Below are positions 1-13,184 of a DNA stretch of 64,000 nt, piece by piece (the first letter of the stretch is position 1; each line of letters starts with the position of its first letter). The stretch comes from Salvator merianae. Taxonomy: Eukaryota; Chordata; Lepidosauria; Squamata; Teiidae. The position numbers and the translations under genes are program-made. The notes under the pieces are model-generated. The model had not been told where the DNA came from and ran no database searches. It saw only the letters and a program-made list of their open reading frames with translations. The stretch is from assembly GCA_003586115.2 (NCBI GenBank), contig QVOM02000029.1, positions 31,898,625 through 31,962,624 of the forward strand, given 5' to 3'.

Positions 1-1619
1 CTTTATTTATTGCTCTTTATTTTAAAAAGTATATCTATCCGTTGCTGTTAGAAACAAACAAGTTGGGATTGTCTCCATGAACATGCAGCTTTCTTGGCAG
101 ATATAAAAGTGAGTTGCCACAACCTTCTTGCAGGGAGAAGGTAGGGTTACCACCTGTGACATCTGCATTCTAGGCTGTTCCACGACCACTGAGTTGTGGC
201 CACTCCTGAAACATTTATATACCACTTGTCATGAAAGCATCTCAAAATAGTTCATAAACCTGTATAAAAGATGTTCAAAGAATGTTTAAATCAGTGTTAA
301 AAGATTGGATGGGATAAGGGAGCAAGCACACAATCCAGGCATCTGCACTATGAAAGCTAAGTAAAAAAAGTAGGTTTTTAATAGCAGCTAAAGAGTGTAA
401 TTGAAGGTGCTTCCTAAATATCAGAGGGAAGAGCATTACGGAGGGTAAGCACAGCCACAGATGCACCCATTATTGCAGTTTTAGTGTGAGCTGCGAATTA
501 ACCAATAATACCTAACAGCTGTTCCTATAAAATGCAGTGTAGTAAAATGTGTTTTCACTTGTGCACAACTGCCAAAATGCAGCCTTCCTCACGTAACCAA
601 AACTGGGCTATACAAGACCAATTTATAAAAATTACTGCCTGTAATGTATACCTGGCAGCAAGGGGACACAATCACAATTATTGGTTCCTCTGACAGGATT
701 TGCATAATGCCGTGCTTTCCCAGAATATAACCCAGGAATTATGCCAGGGATGACCATGTAACTCAGTGAACCTTAAAAGCACATAGAAACTGTTCACTGG
801 ATTCATCTATCTCTGTAAAAAAATCTCAGATTGTGGTCTCAGTCCCTAGGACAGTCATTACCAACTTCAAGAGGGATGTCAAATGATAGCAGGGTTTGCC
901 TTTTTCTTTTCTGATTCTCAGGAGTGCTACACCTTAGTTTTAAAATTAGGTGCTTTGTTTTTTAGTTCATTGACATTAAAATGTTTGGTTTCTTGATAAA
1001 GTTGTATTTTCTATTGCTGTTTTATAGATTGAAATTTAATTAGTAAAAAGTGCTATTTTTCCCAGACAAGATCCCAATGATACCATTATTTTATTCAGAA
1101 GTTGTTGGGGAGGTCTTTCTTTTTTTGACCATTTTAGAACATTGGTAGGGGTTTGCAGGAGGGCCTCTCCAGATCAGCAGGGCTGAGCTGAAAACACAGA
1201 ATTAACACAAACCTTTGTTAAAGAAAACACTGGCAAGCATTATTCACTGGCACTAGATGGCATTATATCCAAGTGCCACATCTGAAGTTAGCTGACCCAA
1301 CACATGCCAGATAGCAGCTAATCTGGCCTGGCCAAATTTGAATGTGATACTTAGGCATAGCACTGCCCAGCATCAGCAAGTAATGCTTGCCAGCACTTGA
1401 TTTAACAATGCTTCAAGTTCCTTCCCCGTTTGCAGAGCTCAACTCAGAACTAAGTCTGCTGACTGTGACAGGGTTCCTCACAGACCCACCCCCATGCTCT
1501 GCCCCTACTTAGGAAATGCAGTATCCCAGAGTTTCCCCCAACAAAACTGAAAAAAAAAATCATTTACACAAGAGCCACTGCTAAAAAAAGGTGGGTTTCC
1601 CATGATGGCCCTACTTATC
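1..1619. other. No recognised gene
   Basis: AT-rich sequence with no supportable exon, RNA gene or complete element apart from the possible L2 scrap at 275-470. Poly-A/T runs at about 1550 and 1120. Confidence 0.6.
275..470 (-). mobile_element. Possible L2 LINE 3' fragment
   Basis: The minus strand reads MLFPLIFRKHLQLHSLAAIK around 300-440, which resembles the end of L2-type ORF2 (LWNsLP...slaaFkk). Short and decayed. Confidence 0.35.
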
Positions 1620-1625
1620 TTTACT

Positions 1626-1904
1626 TCTCGCAAAGTTCACGTGAAATCGCCTCACTGGGAACGTCAGTGAACCACAAAGCAAGCAAAAAACAACAACAAA
1701 AGAAAGGAAGCAAGTGCCTGATTGGCTCCCAGTAAGGCGATTTCATATGAACTTTGCCAGAAGTAAAGGTAAGTATGGCCATCTTGGCCAGATGTAAAGG
1801 TAAGCAAATCTATGTCAGGGTTTGTTGCCCAGGAACAGCAGGCAAGAGGCAATCGCAGGATCTTTTTTATATCAGACGCTGCCTCTTGCTATCTGGAGAT
1901 ACCC
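1626..1904. mobile_element. Degenerate MITE with internal inverted repeat
   Basis: CGCAAAGTTCACGTGAAATC at 1629 is repeated inverted near 1735-1762 (GCGATTTCATATGAACTTTG). The last 75 bp (GGCAAGAGGCAATCGCAGGA to CTGGAGATACCC) matches the right end of the element at 50264-50660. TAA follows the right end. The left end is not certain. Confidence 0.5.
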
Positions 1905-4796
1905 TAAGTAGATTAGAATAAGAAGAATACAAACCAAAGCTAAAAACAATCCTAGGACAAAGCTAGTGGGAGTTGTCCACAGGTAGTTGGTTTTGCGGGA
2001 GGCTGGGCGTGCTCCAGGATGCAGCAGTGGTGTGCAGACACACTTACCCAATGAGCAACCACTCCCTCACTACAAGGTAAGTGCAAACATGCCCTCCCTC
2101 TTACACCCACCTTAGAAGACAAAGCCATTCCTGCTCATTGCTGTCTAGTGAATACGATATAAAAGAAAAGACAATGAACAGGAAGAAGAGCAAACTCTGA
2201 AATGTAAAGGCAGAGGGACAGAGAAGCAAGCTCCTTCCAGCTGTTCCTTGTCTGATCCCATTAGCATTTTCTTCTCCTCACCCCACATTGTTTTAGTTGG
2301 AGATAGGGATGTACCTCCACAAGCACCAAGGTTGCCCGTCTACTGAACTTCCACCAAACAGTTTGGAGCCTGGGATGATATGCTTAGTCACCCTGGAACT
2401 CCCAGAGTACGTACAGAATGCAATGCAGTCACCTACTGTAGGTGGATATCAAGCCAAAAATTTAATTTAGAAATACTGGATGTTACAGAGGAGGAGAAAA
2501 TATGGATTCTTTCATGTGGTGGAGGTAGAACATTGAGGATTTTTCTGGGACTTTGAGGTTTATTGCACCAAGCAGCAGCAGCAGCAGCAGCCTTTTTCTT
2601 TCATTTTAAAAAGCAACAGCTTGTCAGCATCTGCAAACAGGAACAACTCTGCTCTCAGAAGAGCAGCCAACTGCCACATACATCCTCTGATCTAGGCAAG
2701 ATCCACGTTGTTGTAGCCGCGTTCTTCGCTCCCTGTGCTGATGAGCACTGCAGTGGCGACATGATGCCTACACATCTACTGCTGCTCCCAACAGAAAAAA
2801 CATTGTAGCCGAGGAACTTTCATTCCCCAGCTTCAATGTTCCCCCCCGGAGCTGTTTTGCTGAACACAGGAAATGGCCACAGATGTCAGCCATTTTTTTT
2901 CTTCAGCAAAACACAAACTGCTATAAGGGAAGTCCACACAGTACAGGGAGGATGAGCAGTAGGAAGAGTTGTCAGAGTCTTTTCTGCTCCTCTGCCATTA
3001 ACAGCACACAAAGGAGTGCTTGTGCTTACAGAGTAGTGAGTGCTCAAAGGGAGCAGTGATGTTTGACCCCTGTGCCCTTTGGGCACGTTTGTGGCACAAA
3101 GACAGTGCTGGGACATATGGCCTCTGCACCCTCAGTGCAGTCCCATGGCATTATAAAGCACCCCTGTGGGTCTTGCCTCAGAGTAAGATGACTTGCCCAT
3201 AATTGCCTGCAGCAAAGTCAATTTGTGCAAACTGAAGATTTCAGCAGCTTCACAATTCCAGGACAAATCAGCACAGTAGTGCAATTGGTAGTTCCTGTAA
3301 CGTTGCCTCACTGTATCACGTAACTTCAAGCCCTGATGCAACACTGGAAAGTCCTACATAGCAGACAGAAAAGGTTAAGTTTTGCCACACCCACAGGAAC
3401 ATCTGGAGCTGCATTATTTTGACTCAGATGCTTGTTCTATCTAGCTTAGCCCTACTAATGACTTCCCAGTATGTAGCCATTGGCAATTTCTAGCCCAAAT
3501 ATCTTTAAACAGGAGATACCGGGCACTGAACCTGAGATTTACTAAATGCTAATAATATATTTAAGTGATGAAGACTAAGCCTCTTGCCAATAACTGGAGA
3601 TTTTTTGCAACCATCTGTAACACTGTGAGGCAGTCGTTCACAGTTTCTGTCATTCTTCACCATGGCCCCACCACGCCCACCTGATCAGATCCCAAGCTCA
3701 CTTACCAACTCTTGTTTCCCCATTTTATAATGGAGGGTTGAGTAACGCATTCAGTGGGGCCTAATTTCCTATGAGAGTGCACAAGAGTGAAGCTTATTAT
3801 GTCTTGGGCTGCCTTCAGACAGCGATGAGAAGCACAGAATATAATTAAACAGTTTTCCCCCTTCCTTTCAGGCATTGCTGTTATTTTTTACTGGTTTCTT
3901 TTGAACTTTGCTTTTATTGGAACTCGCCCTGTGACCTTTTAGAGGAATGAAATGCCTGCTTAGTTCACACAGTTGCACATTTGCTCCTTGTGGCAAATGT
4001 CTGAGACCATATTGTTTCCGTGTGTGCATTTTATAGGAAAAGTAGTTTCAGAAGAGGAAGGCCCTGCTCACAAATGGTTCACTATAATGATGTTCTGAGC
4101 TCAGGATCCTCTCCAGATCCAGTAGGGATTTTGGCAAGGCACATGCCCACCCCAGACCTATCTGGACTATGGCATTCCTTATTTAGATTTCCCATAATGC
4201 TCTTGGGAAAGCACTATATAAGAAACAGTTGCAGGCTTTGTAGGAAATGTAAATAGTGCCATGCTCATTGGCAAGCTGAAAAAGAAAGTTTGAGAGCATA
4301 TATACTGTATATCCTGCCTGAGATATCGAAAATGGTTTATATGTCAAGAATTGCATTCCTATCTAAGGCCTTTTCTCCTTCTGTGTTGTAGCCTTTAGTG
4401 TAGCCTCTGTTCTTCTCCTCCTCAGTCAACAAGGGAGCCATGCCTAAATAACAAACACTTTCTTACCTCAGCAGTGCAGGACATGTTGTTGTTCCTGTAT
4501 TTACTGACTGGTGTGAACAAATGACTAGGGAAGCCACAGGTATTCATACACACACACCAAAAGCCCAAATTATTATTTTTCCTGTTGTGATATGAAGGAT
4601 ATCAGCTGCAGCCCACTGGGATTTAAAAATATTCCCACATGAAAGTATTCACAGATTCTTATGCCATCATATCAATTTGGCACTTGATCCCCGTTAGAAT
4701 TGCAAACGTTACTAAAACCTCAGCTGTAAAAGGCAGGAAGTTGAAAACTTTGTAGGCATCCACCTAACCTTAACACCAGAACTCAGGTTATTACTA
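1905..4796. other. No recognised gene; short CAG tract
   Basis: No supportable exon. A (CAG)6-like tract lies at 2571-2591. Open frames here are short and lack splice or homology support. Confidence 0.55.
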
Positions 4797-5262
4797 TTGT
4801 TTGAAAGGGAAAATCACAAAATTAAGGATAAGGATCTGGTTAAATTCATGATCCACGCAGCAGATTTCATCATACCACAACACTGGAAGTTTGCAAATGG
4901 TATCATATTGGAAATCATGATATATGGTATCATAAAGGAAAACTGGTACCAAAAATTCTCAGAGATACTAACAGATGAATACTCTTGGAACAAACATTTT
5001 TTAAAATGTGGAAATATAAACATGGCGATTCTGAAGCTGATGGAAGCCACTATTGAATTCATTGAGGAAAATTGACAAAAAATATATTACAATTAGAACA
5101 ACAAGAACATAGATAAATGAAAACATATAAAAACAGATGAAACCAGAAGAAATTTGTTAAAGCAATGAAACTGTACCCTCTTTAAAGGAATTTGTATATA
5201 TGGAAATACCCAGATTGTAATAACTGTGTTTCTGTTTTTGAAAGCAATTAAAAGAAAGAGAG
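4797..5262 (+). mobile_element. L1 LINE 3' end (ORF2 C-terminus and 3'UTR)
   Basis: A frame at 4797-5075 reads KDLVKFMIHAADFIIPQHWK and IIKENWYQKFSEI, like the C-terminal part of vertebrate L1 ORF2 (AAR..ia..WK). An A-rich 3'UTR and GA-rich tail end near 5262. A 5'-truncated copy. Confidence 0.65.
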
Positions 5263-5918
5263 AGAGAGTGGCAGTGTGGCAAATAGGAGGGCTATATTTG
5301 CATTCCCTTCATCTGATCAAAGACAGTTCCAGAGAATCGAAAGTGGTTCTCCAATAATCAAACAAACCCACTGATTGTAGTTTGCCAGGCAGCAGGGGTG
5401 CAGAATTATTCCTCTTCTTTTTTGGACAATTACAAAACAATCATTTTGCAAGCCACATACTCAGAACAAAGTCTTCTATTTCTGGTATTAAAAGCTCTCC
5501 TGAGCCTTACACAGTTCATACTCCCACACTGTTCATTCTTGGGAGGAAAGGTGATTACCTAGGTTCATAAATGAATGGCAGAGTTCACAGTCTGTTAACA
5601 GAATTACACATCCACACACTTTAAAATGTACTTTGAGCAGGCAAAGCCTAAGAAATCATCACCACACGGTGAGCGCAAACTAAGTAAGTAGCACAGTCCT
5701 ATCAAGAGCACAGTATATCGGTCTAAAGAAGCTGGCACTCCCTTATGACTTTCTTGTGAAAGCTACATGCTCTTTCCTTATCTCACTGGCACAGATCTCA
5801 GGCTTTTTAACTTTCCCAACTGAATTTTAGCGGAGGGTGGAGCACTGCAGATCATTTAAGAACAAGGGCAGAATAGGAAAAGAAAGAATTTGTTAGGGAA
5901 CGTGGTGGCTGTGCAGGT
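5263..5918. other. No recognised gene
   Basis: AT-rich sequence without a recognisable feature. A (GA)n stretch at 5258-5270 marks the preceding L1 tail. Confidence 0.55.
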
Positions 5919-6295
5919 GAACATAAGAATGTAATGGCTCACTGGCTTGAACCCAGGGCTTATCTAGTGCTGCAGCAGTCTGTTCTCACAGAGACCAACC
6001 AGCTGCACAGAGAGGTCCACCAGCAGGACATGAGCACACAGCTTGCTCTGCTTGCAGTCTCCCAGCATCTGGCCTTCAGAGGCAAACCACCTCCTGCTGC
6101 CGCCAGGGTTAATAACCATTGGTAGCCCTGGCTTCCATGAACTGGCTGAAATCTTATTCAAGTTAATGGTCAACACAACATTTCCTGGTAGCAAATTCCA
6201 AAGTTTAACTATGCAGTGTGTAAAAAGAATTTCCTTTTTCTGCCTGACTCAGTGCTTTTGGATGAAGCTCCATTATCTGAACCCAACCTGAATTT
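5919..6295 (-). mobile_element. CR1/L3-type LINE 3' end, minus strand
   Basis: Starts with ACATAAGAATGTAATGG (the inverted TTCTTATG-type tail) and continues through a stretch typical of reptile CR1 3' ends. The minus strand reads KLWNLLPGNVV, matching the VVxLWNxLP motif at the end of CR1 ORF2. Same family as 13720-14168 and 53436-53947. Confidence 0.75.
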
Positions 6296-6329
6296 GGGAG
6301 AAAATCAGCCTTGTTTGCCCTGATAGATG

Positions 6330-6900
6330 TCCTCTTGCAGAAGGGATGCAGACAGAGTGCAAGTCTGTTGATCCTGCTTGATCTTTCAGCGGCTTTTGGA
6401 ATTACTAACCACAAAATCATCTCTGCAGGTTGAGATTGAGAGGAATGAGTGGAGGCTTTCAGCTCCTATCTGCGTGAACAATGTCAATAATGTTGGGAAG
6501 CTGCATCTCTGTGCCCTGGCACCCTGGCTTTTATGTGCCACGAGGTGCTATCTTGCCACCAATGCTACTTAACGTTTGTAGGAAAACACTGGAAGCATTT
6601 ATCAGGAGTTCCGGGGCAAAATGTTATCCATAAACACAAAGCATGCAGCAACATTTCTCCATGACATTAGAATAAGGAGAGGTTGTGAATGTCCTGAACT
6701 GGGGCCTAGATGTGGAAATGAGCTGGATAGGGAACAACAATAAACTCAGGTTGAACCCTCCCAAGACAGAAATTCTGTGGGTAGGAAATCCTTGAATTTG
6801 GGAACTGGGGGACTTAACTATTACACATTGCACTGCCCTCCCTAAAAAGAGCAGGTACATAGCTTGGGGGTATTTCTAGAATCATCACCCAAGGGGCCTC
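6330..6900 (+). mobile_element. L2 LINE reverse-transcriptase fragment
   Basis: Translated pieces read DLSAAFGITNHKII (L2 RT: DLSAAFDTIDH) at about 6380 and LNPPKTEILWVGNP (LNpxKTE) at about 6750, in order, with frameshifts between. The D-rich catalytic region is decayed. Confidence 0.7.
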
Positions 6901-7049
6901 CACGGGTAAAAGTACCTATTACAAGTTCTGGTGGGTTTACCAAACATATCTTTACATGGATACTGATAGAATGAGTCAAATACTGTCAGTTAATTCATTT
7001 GTTTTAGTATATTAGGTCTAAGGGTTTAATGCTCATCAGTACCTGAGAA

Positions 7050-7530
7050 AATTGATACACTTTATGGAGGGTGGACTTACTTTGCACCCCACATGATTTC
7101 AGTCCCTGCAGCCAAACCATATATGGTGCATTAATCCCCTTCCACCATACTCTCACTATGTGGATTTTCACTTATGAGGTCTGTATTTTTCGTAGCAGAG
7201 TCCATGGCCAAAGAGGCCATCTCTGTAATCTCCTTAAGTCTGGAGACAAATGTGGAGACCACCTCTTTTATGGTGGAGATTTCTGTTTGAACTGATTTAA
7301 AAGAATCCTTCCACTCCTGCAGAGGAGAGGCTTTAAAAGAATCTCATTTTGTGCTAATCTCTTGAATGCTATGCAAAGGGGATAGATGTTTATTTACTTC
7401 TCCAGTTTCCCGCACTTGAGCATTTGTGGCCACCATTTTGTGCGTTTTTGGGGCAGATTTCACTTGCTGCTTTTTCCGCTGATATCTAGTATATCTGAGC
7501 ATTTTCAAGGATAAGAGAGCCCCCATTATA
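7050..7530 (-). mobile_element. L1 LINE ORF1 5' part, minus strand
   Basis: The minus strand reads RYTRYQRKKQQVKSAPKTHK, then SPLHSIQEISTK, DSFKASPLQEWKDSFKSV and STIKEVVSTFVSRLKEI, a Lys-rich N-terminus followed by a heptad-rich coiled coil as in L1 ORF1. Stops and frameshifts break it. Confidence 0.65.
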
Positions 7531-8065
7531 AGGGGGGGATATTTAGAGAGAGGAATCGGTGGAGGGGAGGGGCTACCATATTAGAATAGCATTCTGGGCA
7601 GGTTTTCTTTGAGCCTGGATGGAGCTGCAATGAGGTCCCTCTACTCTCAGTCACTGTGCATGAGCACCGCCCCATGAGGTTTGTGTTTTTATTACCAACA
7701 TTTTCTGTCATCTGGGAAAGAGGATGTTCTTCTGCCCTTTCCTGGATCACTGACTACATGCAGGACTGTAACTGAAAATTTTGGTTTGGATAATCAAATG
7801 TGGAAGGTATCTGGCTCTGTCCATACAAGCTTAAATCTTTAATTTAATTATTTTATTAAACCATTAAATTTTAATTTAGATTTGTTGTTGTTGTTGTTGT
7901 TCATTCTATTTTATGGTATTAGATAACTTTTTCTTCATAGTATTAGGCATTTAAGATCATTTTGGAATGGTTCCATCTAAATTAATGGAATAACTGTTTC
8001 TGTTATACTTTTTTTGCTGTAAGGCTGATTTTGAAGAACCATTTAGGTACAAATAAAAGGATGAA
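7531..8065 (-). mobile_element. Probable L1 5'UTR, minus strand
   Basis: Lies directly 5' (in the minus direction) of the ORF1 fragment. Its outer part, from GAAAATTTTGGTTTGGATAA (about 7770) on, matches a second copy at 47521-47830. A (TTG)6 tract lies at 7882-7900. Confidence 0.5.
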
Positions 8066-8849
8066 AATGTTATTCACTTGAATTTTGCAAGAACTTTCCT
8101 CTGGGAGGTATCCTAAGAGTGAAAAATTGTTCTATATAGTCATATTTTTCTAACAGCACAGGAAAAAAAAATCTAACTTTCTCTTAGCTAGGGTACATTG
8201 TTACTTCAACTGGAGGAGGTTAACTAGGCCACTGAACAAAAACATACATAGAGCAAGAATATTCTAGACAGTATATGAGTGATCCTGGCAGGCAAATTTC
8301 AAGGCCGCATAACTGCCCAGGCAGCATCTTTCAGTCACCCAGTATGGAGCCTTTACAACAATGTAGTTGTCCCAGTGTGGCTACAGTTAATCATACCAGG
8401 GCTGGTAAGAGTTGTAGTCTGCCAAGATATAGAGAATCACAGATGAACAACTTCTGCTTTATATCAGATAAAACTGGTCACAGAACGTTCTGTTCCTCAA
8501 AATGCTATGACTACAACCACTATTTTGTTGTCTGTTGTTCTGGGCTGCAGTGGCATTAACTGAACATCAGAGGTCTACTGTGATCCCTTACAAAAAGTGC
8601 TAGAAAGCATTCAAACCTGACTGGCAGATTTTTATCAATATTATTTTGAAATGAAAAAGATCAAACTAGGGGCTTCCAAACTCTCATTATCCCTGATCAT
8701 CAGCCATATTGGTACAACATGTAATTTGGCAGCATCTGGGCAGGTAAAGGTTAACCAACCTGGAAAGAATTCGACAGAATTTGCTGAACCTTCCTTAAGA
8801 TTTGTCTCCATTCATCTGCAAAGAAGCAGCTCTAAATAAAAGAACTGTC
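8066..8849. other. No recognised gene
   Basis: Open frame 8275-8559 (94 codons) has no recognisable similarity or splice context and is probably chance. GAGTTGTAGTCTGCCA near 8408 resembles one arm of the small hairpin MITEs. Confidence 0.5.
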
Positions 8850-9785
8850 CACATCATGGGTGCTGAGGAACCCAGAACCCTTAGAATGAAGCACTGCTGG
8901 GTTGACAGCACCATTTCAAATCACTTCTCCACTGTAATGCTCAACTATGCTTATAAAAAATGACCAGGCAAACAAGGAGACACCAACCCTAATCAGGATC
9001 ACTCTAGCCATCAAAAGATTCAAGAATGGCAAGGCACCTCGGCCAGATTAGATAGCCAAGGAAGCATTAAAAGCAGGAGGCAGTGTCATAGTGGACAACC
9101 TACACAGGGTCTAATACATTGGCTGGAAAATACATCCCTCCTGAAACTTGCTGACATTGTAGCTGCTCTTAAAAAGGCAGTAAGACCATATGTGAGCATT
9201 ACAGAGACATCACTCTCTTATCAGCCATTGGAAAACTGCTCTCACAAATAATAAGAGCTCACCTGCTGCCAATGAAGGAAATCACAACTTATGAAGAGCA
9301 ATGCAAGTACAGATCATTATCACATTTGCATAGGTCATTTTTTTTTTCTATCAGACAAGTACCTAACATATACCAAGTGGAACCAGAACCATTGCAGGGT
9401 TCACCGATTTCAAAAGCACCTTTGACAGTGTTTACAGGGAATCTATCTGGAAAGCAACTGGAATGACTGGAGTCCCATATAAAATAGTCTGAGCTGTGTC
9501 TGCCTTTTGTGATGGTAAAAAAACATGGTGAAAACTCTGAACAGCTTTGTTGCCCAAACCAGTGTAAGACAAGGGGACGTGCTTTGCCACTGCTATTTAA
9601 TATAGTCCTTGATTGGGTGATGAAGCTCGGCTGGGTACACAGGTACAGAACGTGGTGCAGACAACCTGACATTTACTGATGCAGGATATGCTGACGACAT
9701 CATCTTTGTGAAAGAATCAGAACCCCAAGCCCAAAGGCTACTAGATGCAACCAGTGACAGAGCAGAAAAGTCACCGTGACAAGTC
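8850..9785 (+). mobile_element. Decayed non-LTR retrotransposon reverse transcriptase
   Basis: Ordered RT pieces on the plus strand: IKRFKNGKAPRPD (about 9010), HHSLISAIGKLLSQII-like (about 9210), FTDFKSTFDSVYRESIWKAT (about 9400-9465), then LFN-like sequence followed by D-W-V-M (about 9590-9620), and GYADDIIFVKESEPQAQRLL with the catalytic YADD at 9687-9698. Several frameshifts and stops. The clade (RTE-, Tx1- or Vingi-like) is not resolved. It differs from the BovB, L2, CR1 and L1 copies here. Confidence 0.7.
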
Positions 9786-12059
9786 CCCCCAAGATAACTC
9801 AGGGATATTGAGGCTCAGCTCAATGCCCGCCACGCCCCCTTTTGCAACTCATAAACATCCCTAGTGTTAAATCCACGGTGCGTCATTCGCAGCTGGCATG
9901 TGGACATATCTACATTGCTTATGCAATGTTTACATAAACCACCTGCTTTGGAGGCAGCTCCTCAATGTGTTTTCATATCTAAAATTTCAGATCATTACAA
10001 CATTCTTCTATCAAGCAGGTCACTATGAACAAGCCATAGATGATGCTATTTACATGCCATTTCATCACATAATGACTTTATATATATATAAAAATTGAAA
10101 ACTGGTGGATAGCATTCTTTCCCTGTGGAAAAAAATGACACAACTGTTGCATATTTAATAATATAATAACATAATCTTGAATATTTAGAGTTCTCAGTTT
10201 TTCTCTTCACTAGTGTTACCAACATGGTCAAAGCAATAGCCGGAACTACTTCCCTATGGTATTGGCTACACAGATAGAAATGCAGCAAATACACCATCAA
10301 ACCCCAACCCGCCTTAGCAGAAGGTATCTCCAACTTCATCCTATTCCCTCCTCAGACATCCCCATTTCCTGAGCTCACCTGGAAACTAAGGGCTTCATCA
10401 CTTTCACCTGTACACTTCCGCATGCAACTCAAAGTCATCCATACCAAAAGCTATAACAATTGTAATCTCAGGAGAAGATTTCTGGGATTGCTTTACATCA
10501 AGCTAAGATGATGATCACAGAAAATGAGAAGATGGGCATGGGCATGGGCAAGGGCATGGGTGACACAGAGATTTAAATAATAATGCACATGTGTTTCTGT
10601 ATGAATATGTAGTAGCATGTGCCATGGCAAAATGGTTCTATGCTTGGAGCAAAAAGATTATGATTGGCAAGAAAAGGGGTACTCAACACAGAAAAGAGAT
10701 AAAGTATAGTACAAAACTGTTGTAAAGAAAGCAACTGTTGGTTTCAGCAAGCCCCATGAAAATTCAGAAATAATTGGAGGTTTTACAATTGATAAATTGC
10801 AGTGCAAGCAAGCCTAAACATGGTGACTGAGAAAGTAAGCCTCATGAAGTTCAGAGGTGGAACTTACTCCCAGCTTAGAGGAGCTAATGCTGATCTGCCA
10901 TGAGTAAATCTTGCAGTATAAATATTCTGAGTTCCTGCAGTTTTCCTGGCTTTTGTCCAAATCATCCAAACAACATTATTTGTGCTCTGAACAACATTGT
11001 TTTCAGTAAAAACTATCTGAAATGTTCTGTGAAATTGCTACCCACATAATGCAATTATACATTTTGAGAGAGAATAAAATTTGAACTCCTACCCTTAAAA
11101 TATGCTCCAATTTAAGTGAAGAAATACGGAAAAACTGTAGCAAGTGACATTGTTATACTGCCTCTCTGAACTGCACAAAATGTTCCGATCAATTATTTTT
11201 CTCTCTCTCCTCAGCAGCCCCATGTTAATTAGTTCCTTATGTGCTAGTTGTAGGTCTGTGATGAAAGCCAATAGAAAAGCTAAGGAAATGACTAGACCGT
11301 TCAAGGTGACACAAAACAGCTCAAGACCCACTTTTTCAGAATGTCCAAAAACTACAAAAAAACTGTAATGAAAACTCTATGGGACCCAACATTTGAGACT
11401 GGGTCATTTGCTGAAGAAATTAGACAGTCTGGAGGAGGACATATATATCATACAGGGGTAAAAAATCTTTTACTGTATAAAAGAAATGTGCATGCTTCGA
11501 CAACAGTATGGTAAAATTTTAGGGAGTCATCTTTGCTGGAAATTGGTTTTTAAAAAATGATACACTCTATAACTTAAAAGAAAATTTTGCTGCAGTTTCC
11601 AAGGCTTTCTGGAGTATGGACATCAAGAAGGCAAATAAGACATTTAAACCAAATTTCATTGTAATGGGATTGGAATTGAAATAGATGTGACTTCAGGACT
11701 CCGTCAAGCAGCCATTCCCCCATCAGACCCTTATGGCCTGCTATTAGTCTGCCCTGCCATAAAGTTCCCCTATCCCTTTCCTTTCTTAATGCAGTGTGTC
11801 TTTTAAGCTTGCAAATCCGAGGGCAGGGTCTGATTTAACATCATATATTGTAGAGAGTTTTCTGAGTCGAGAAAACAGCATTTCTTTTCTTGTTTCTGGT
11901 GAGATCTTCCTAATACTGTTCCGTTTGGAATGTCCTCCTCTCTTGTGTTCTTGAGACATCTACCCTTATGCTGCTTCAAGAGGACAAGAGGAAAATGCAA
12001 GATCTTGTTTGCATCTCGTTATTCCGTTTCACTGTCCCAGCCAAACAGCAGGGCAACCT
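9786..12059. other. No recognised gene
   Basis: AT-rich. A short GGGCATGGGCATGGGCAAGG tract lies near 10536-10562. Nothing supportable as an exon or RNA gene. Confidence 0.5.
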
Positions 12060-12425
12060 CGCAGGGTGAGTGTAGGCACTTACCCATCTGGACACTTGCT
12101 CCTGTGACGGCATGCTGCATACATCTGGGTATTTTGATGATCTGAAAGACCCAGAAGTGTGTGATCCTCAGATCCCCGCACGTGTGCAGTGGCCATTTCA
12201 GCCCAGTTTGAGCTTTGCACATGCACAATGGTCATTTCCAGGGTGAAAATGGAGGAAACAAGCATCCAGGCAGGTGAGCCTATATCGCTGTTCGGGGTAA
12301 ACTTGCCATAACATGGGATCCCACCCCTTTTTTGTGGGGCTATATTGGGATTGCCACAGATACATGTGGCAATCCCAACATTGTCCAGGGATTATCCCAC
12401 ATTTTGGGCCCTGTCTAGATCAGGT
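12060..12425. mobile_element. MITE-like repeat (family of 50264)
   Basis: The block GGGATTGCCACAGATACATG, then TGGCAATCCCAACATTGTCC at 12350-12395 is nearly the same as at 16321-16362 and recurs inverted in 50290-50350. The right end CCTGTCTAGATCAGG corresponds to CTGTCTGGACACAG at 16385. The left border is uncertain. Confidence 0.5.
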
Positions 12426-12918
12426 CTTGTAGTTTATGGGCATCAATTAAAGACTTATCTTATTACTTAGGCATTCCCTGTGTGAACGTTTGTTTTTTCC
12501 CCTGCTCTAGCACCCACTTTCTAATGCATTTTAACTGCTGTTTTACTTTGTTTTTACTCTTGCTGTTAATATTTTATAAATCACATCGAGATTTTTAAAA
12601 ATGGAAAGCAGTACAGAAATGTTATAAATAAATTACTCCAACCCCACTGCTGTCAACACCCTGAGCCTGTAACCACTACCATACCAATCCACTGTGGATC
12701 CCTATCACCTGGTAAAAGGGGGCTTTGGTGGGGGCGGAAGGTGGCAGCAGCAGGAGGTCCCCCACTGCCATGCTGATGCTTACCTTTTACCAGTCAAAGA
12801 AAATCCATGGTGTGGTGGCAGCAGGGGAGCAGTGGCCGGAGGTTATCAGTGGCAGTGGCAGTGGCAGCGGCAGCAGGATAAGAGTGCTGGTGGCAACAAG
12901 ATTGGAGTGCTGAGGTCA
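12426..12918. other. No recognised gene; GGCAGT microsatellite
   Basis: AT-rich up to 12650, then G-rich. (CAGTGG)n-like tract at 12847-12876. Open frames across it reflect the repeat. Confidence 0.5.
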
Positions 12919-13184
12919 GGCCCTTTCTAGGCTGAGCGTCGGATTGGCTGTGTCAGGCCCTTCCCTGCTAGCTGCCACCATGCTGCTGCTAGGCTGGACA
13001 GCAGCCCTTTGCCTGGGTTCATTTCTGGCTGAAACAGACTCACTGCTGAGATTATCTGATTGCAGGATAGTCCCATTTGAGGCAGGAAAGTCCTCAGAAA
13101 AAAACAGAAATACATTCTGACATCTGGTCACCAAAGACTAAAGATGGCCTCTGTTCTTCTTAATTATAACGTGTGACCAGGGCC
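12919..13184 (-). mobile_element. 266-bp MITE-like repeat with 3-bp duplication TCA
   Basis: Begins GGCCCTTTCT and, read from the other end, GGCCCTGGTCACACG. TCA flanks both sides (12916-12918, 13185-13187). The reverse complement matches 45529 onwards (for example GGTCACAC, TTTTCTGAGGACTTTCCTGC versus TTTCCAAGGACTTTTCTGCC). Short TIRs, so the borders are moderately sure. Confidence 0.55.
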
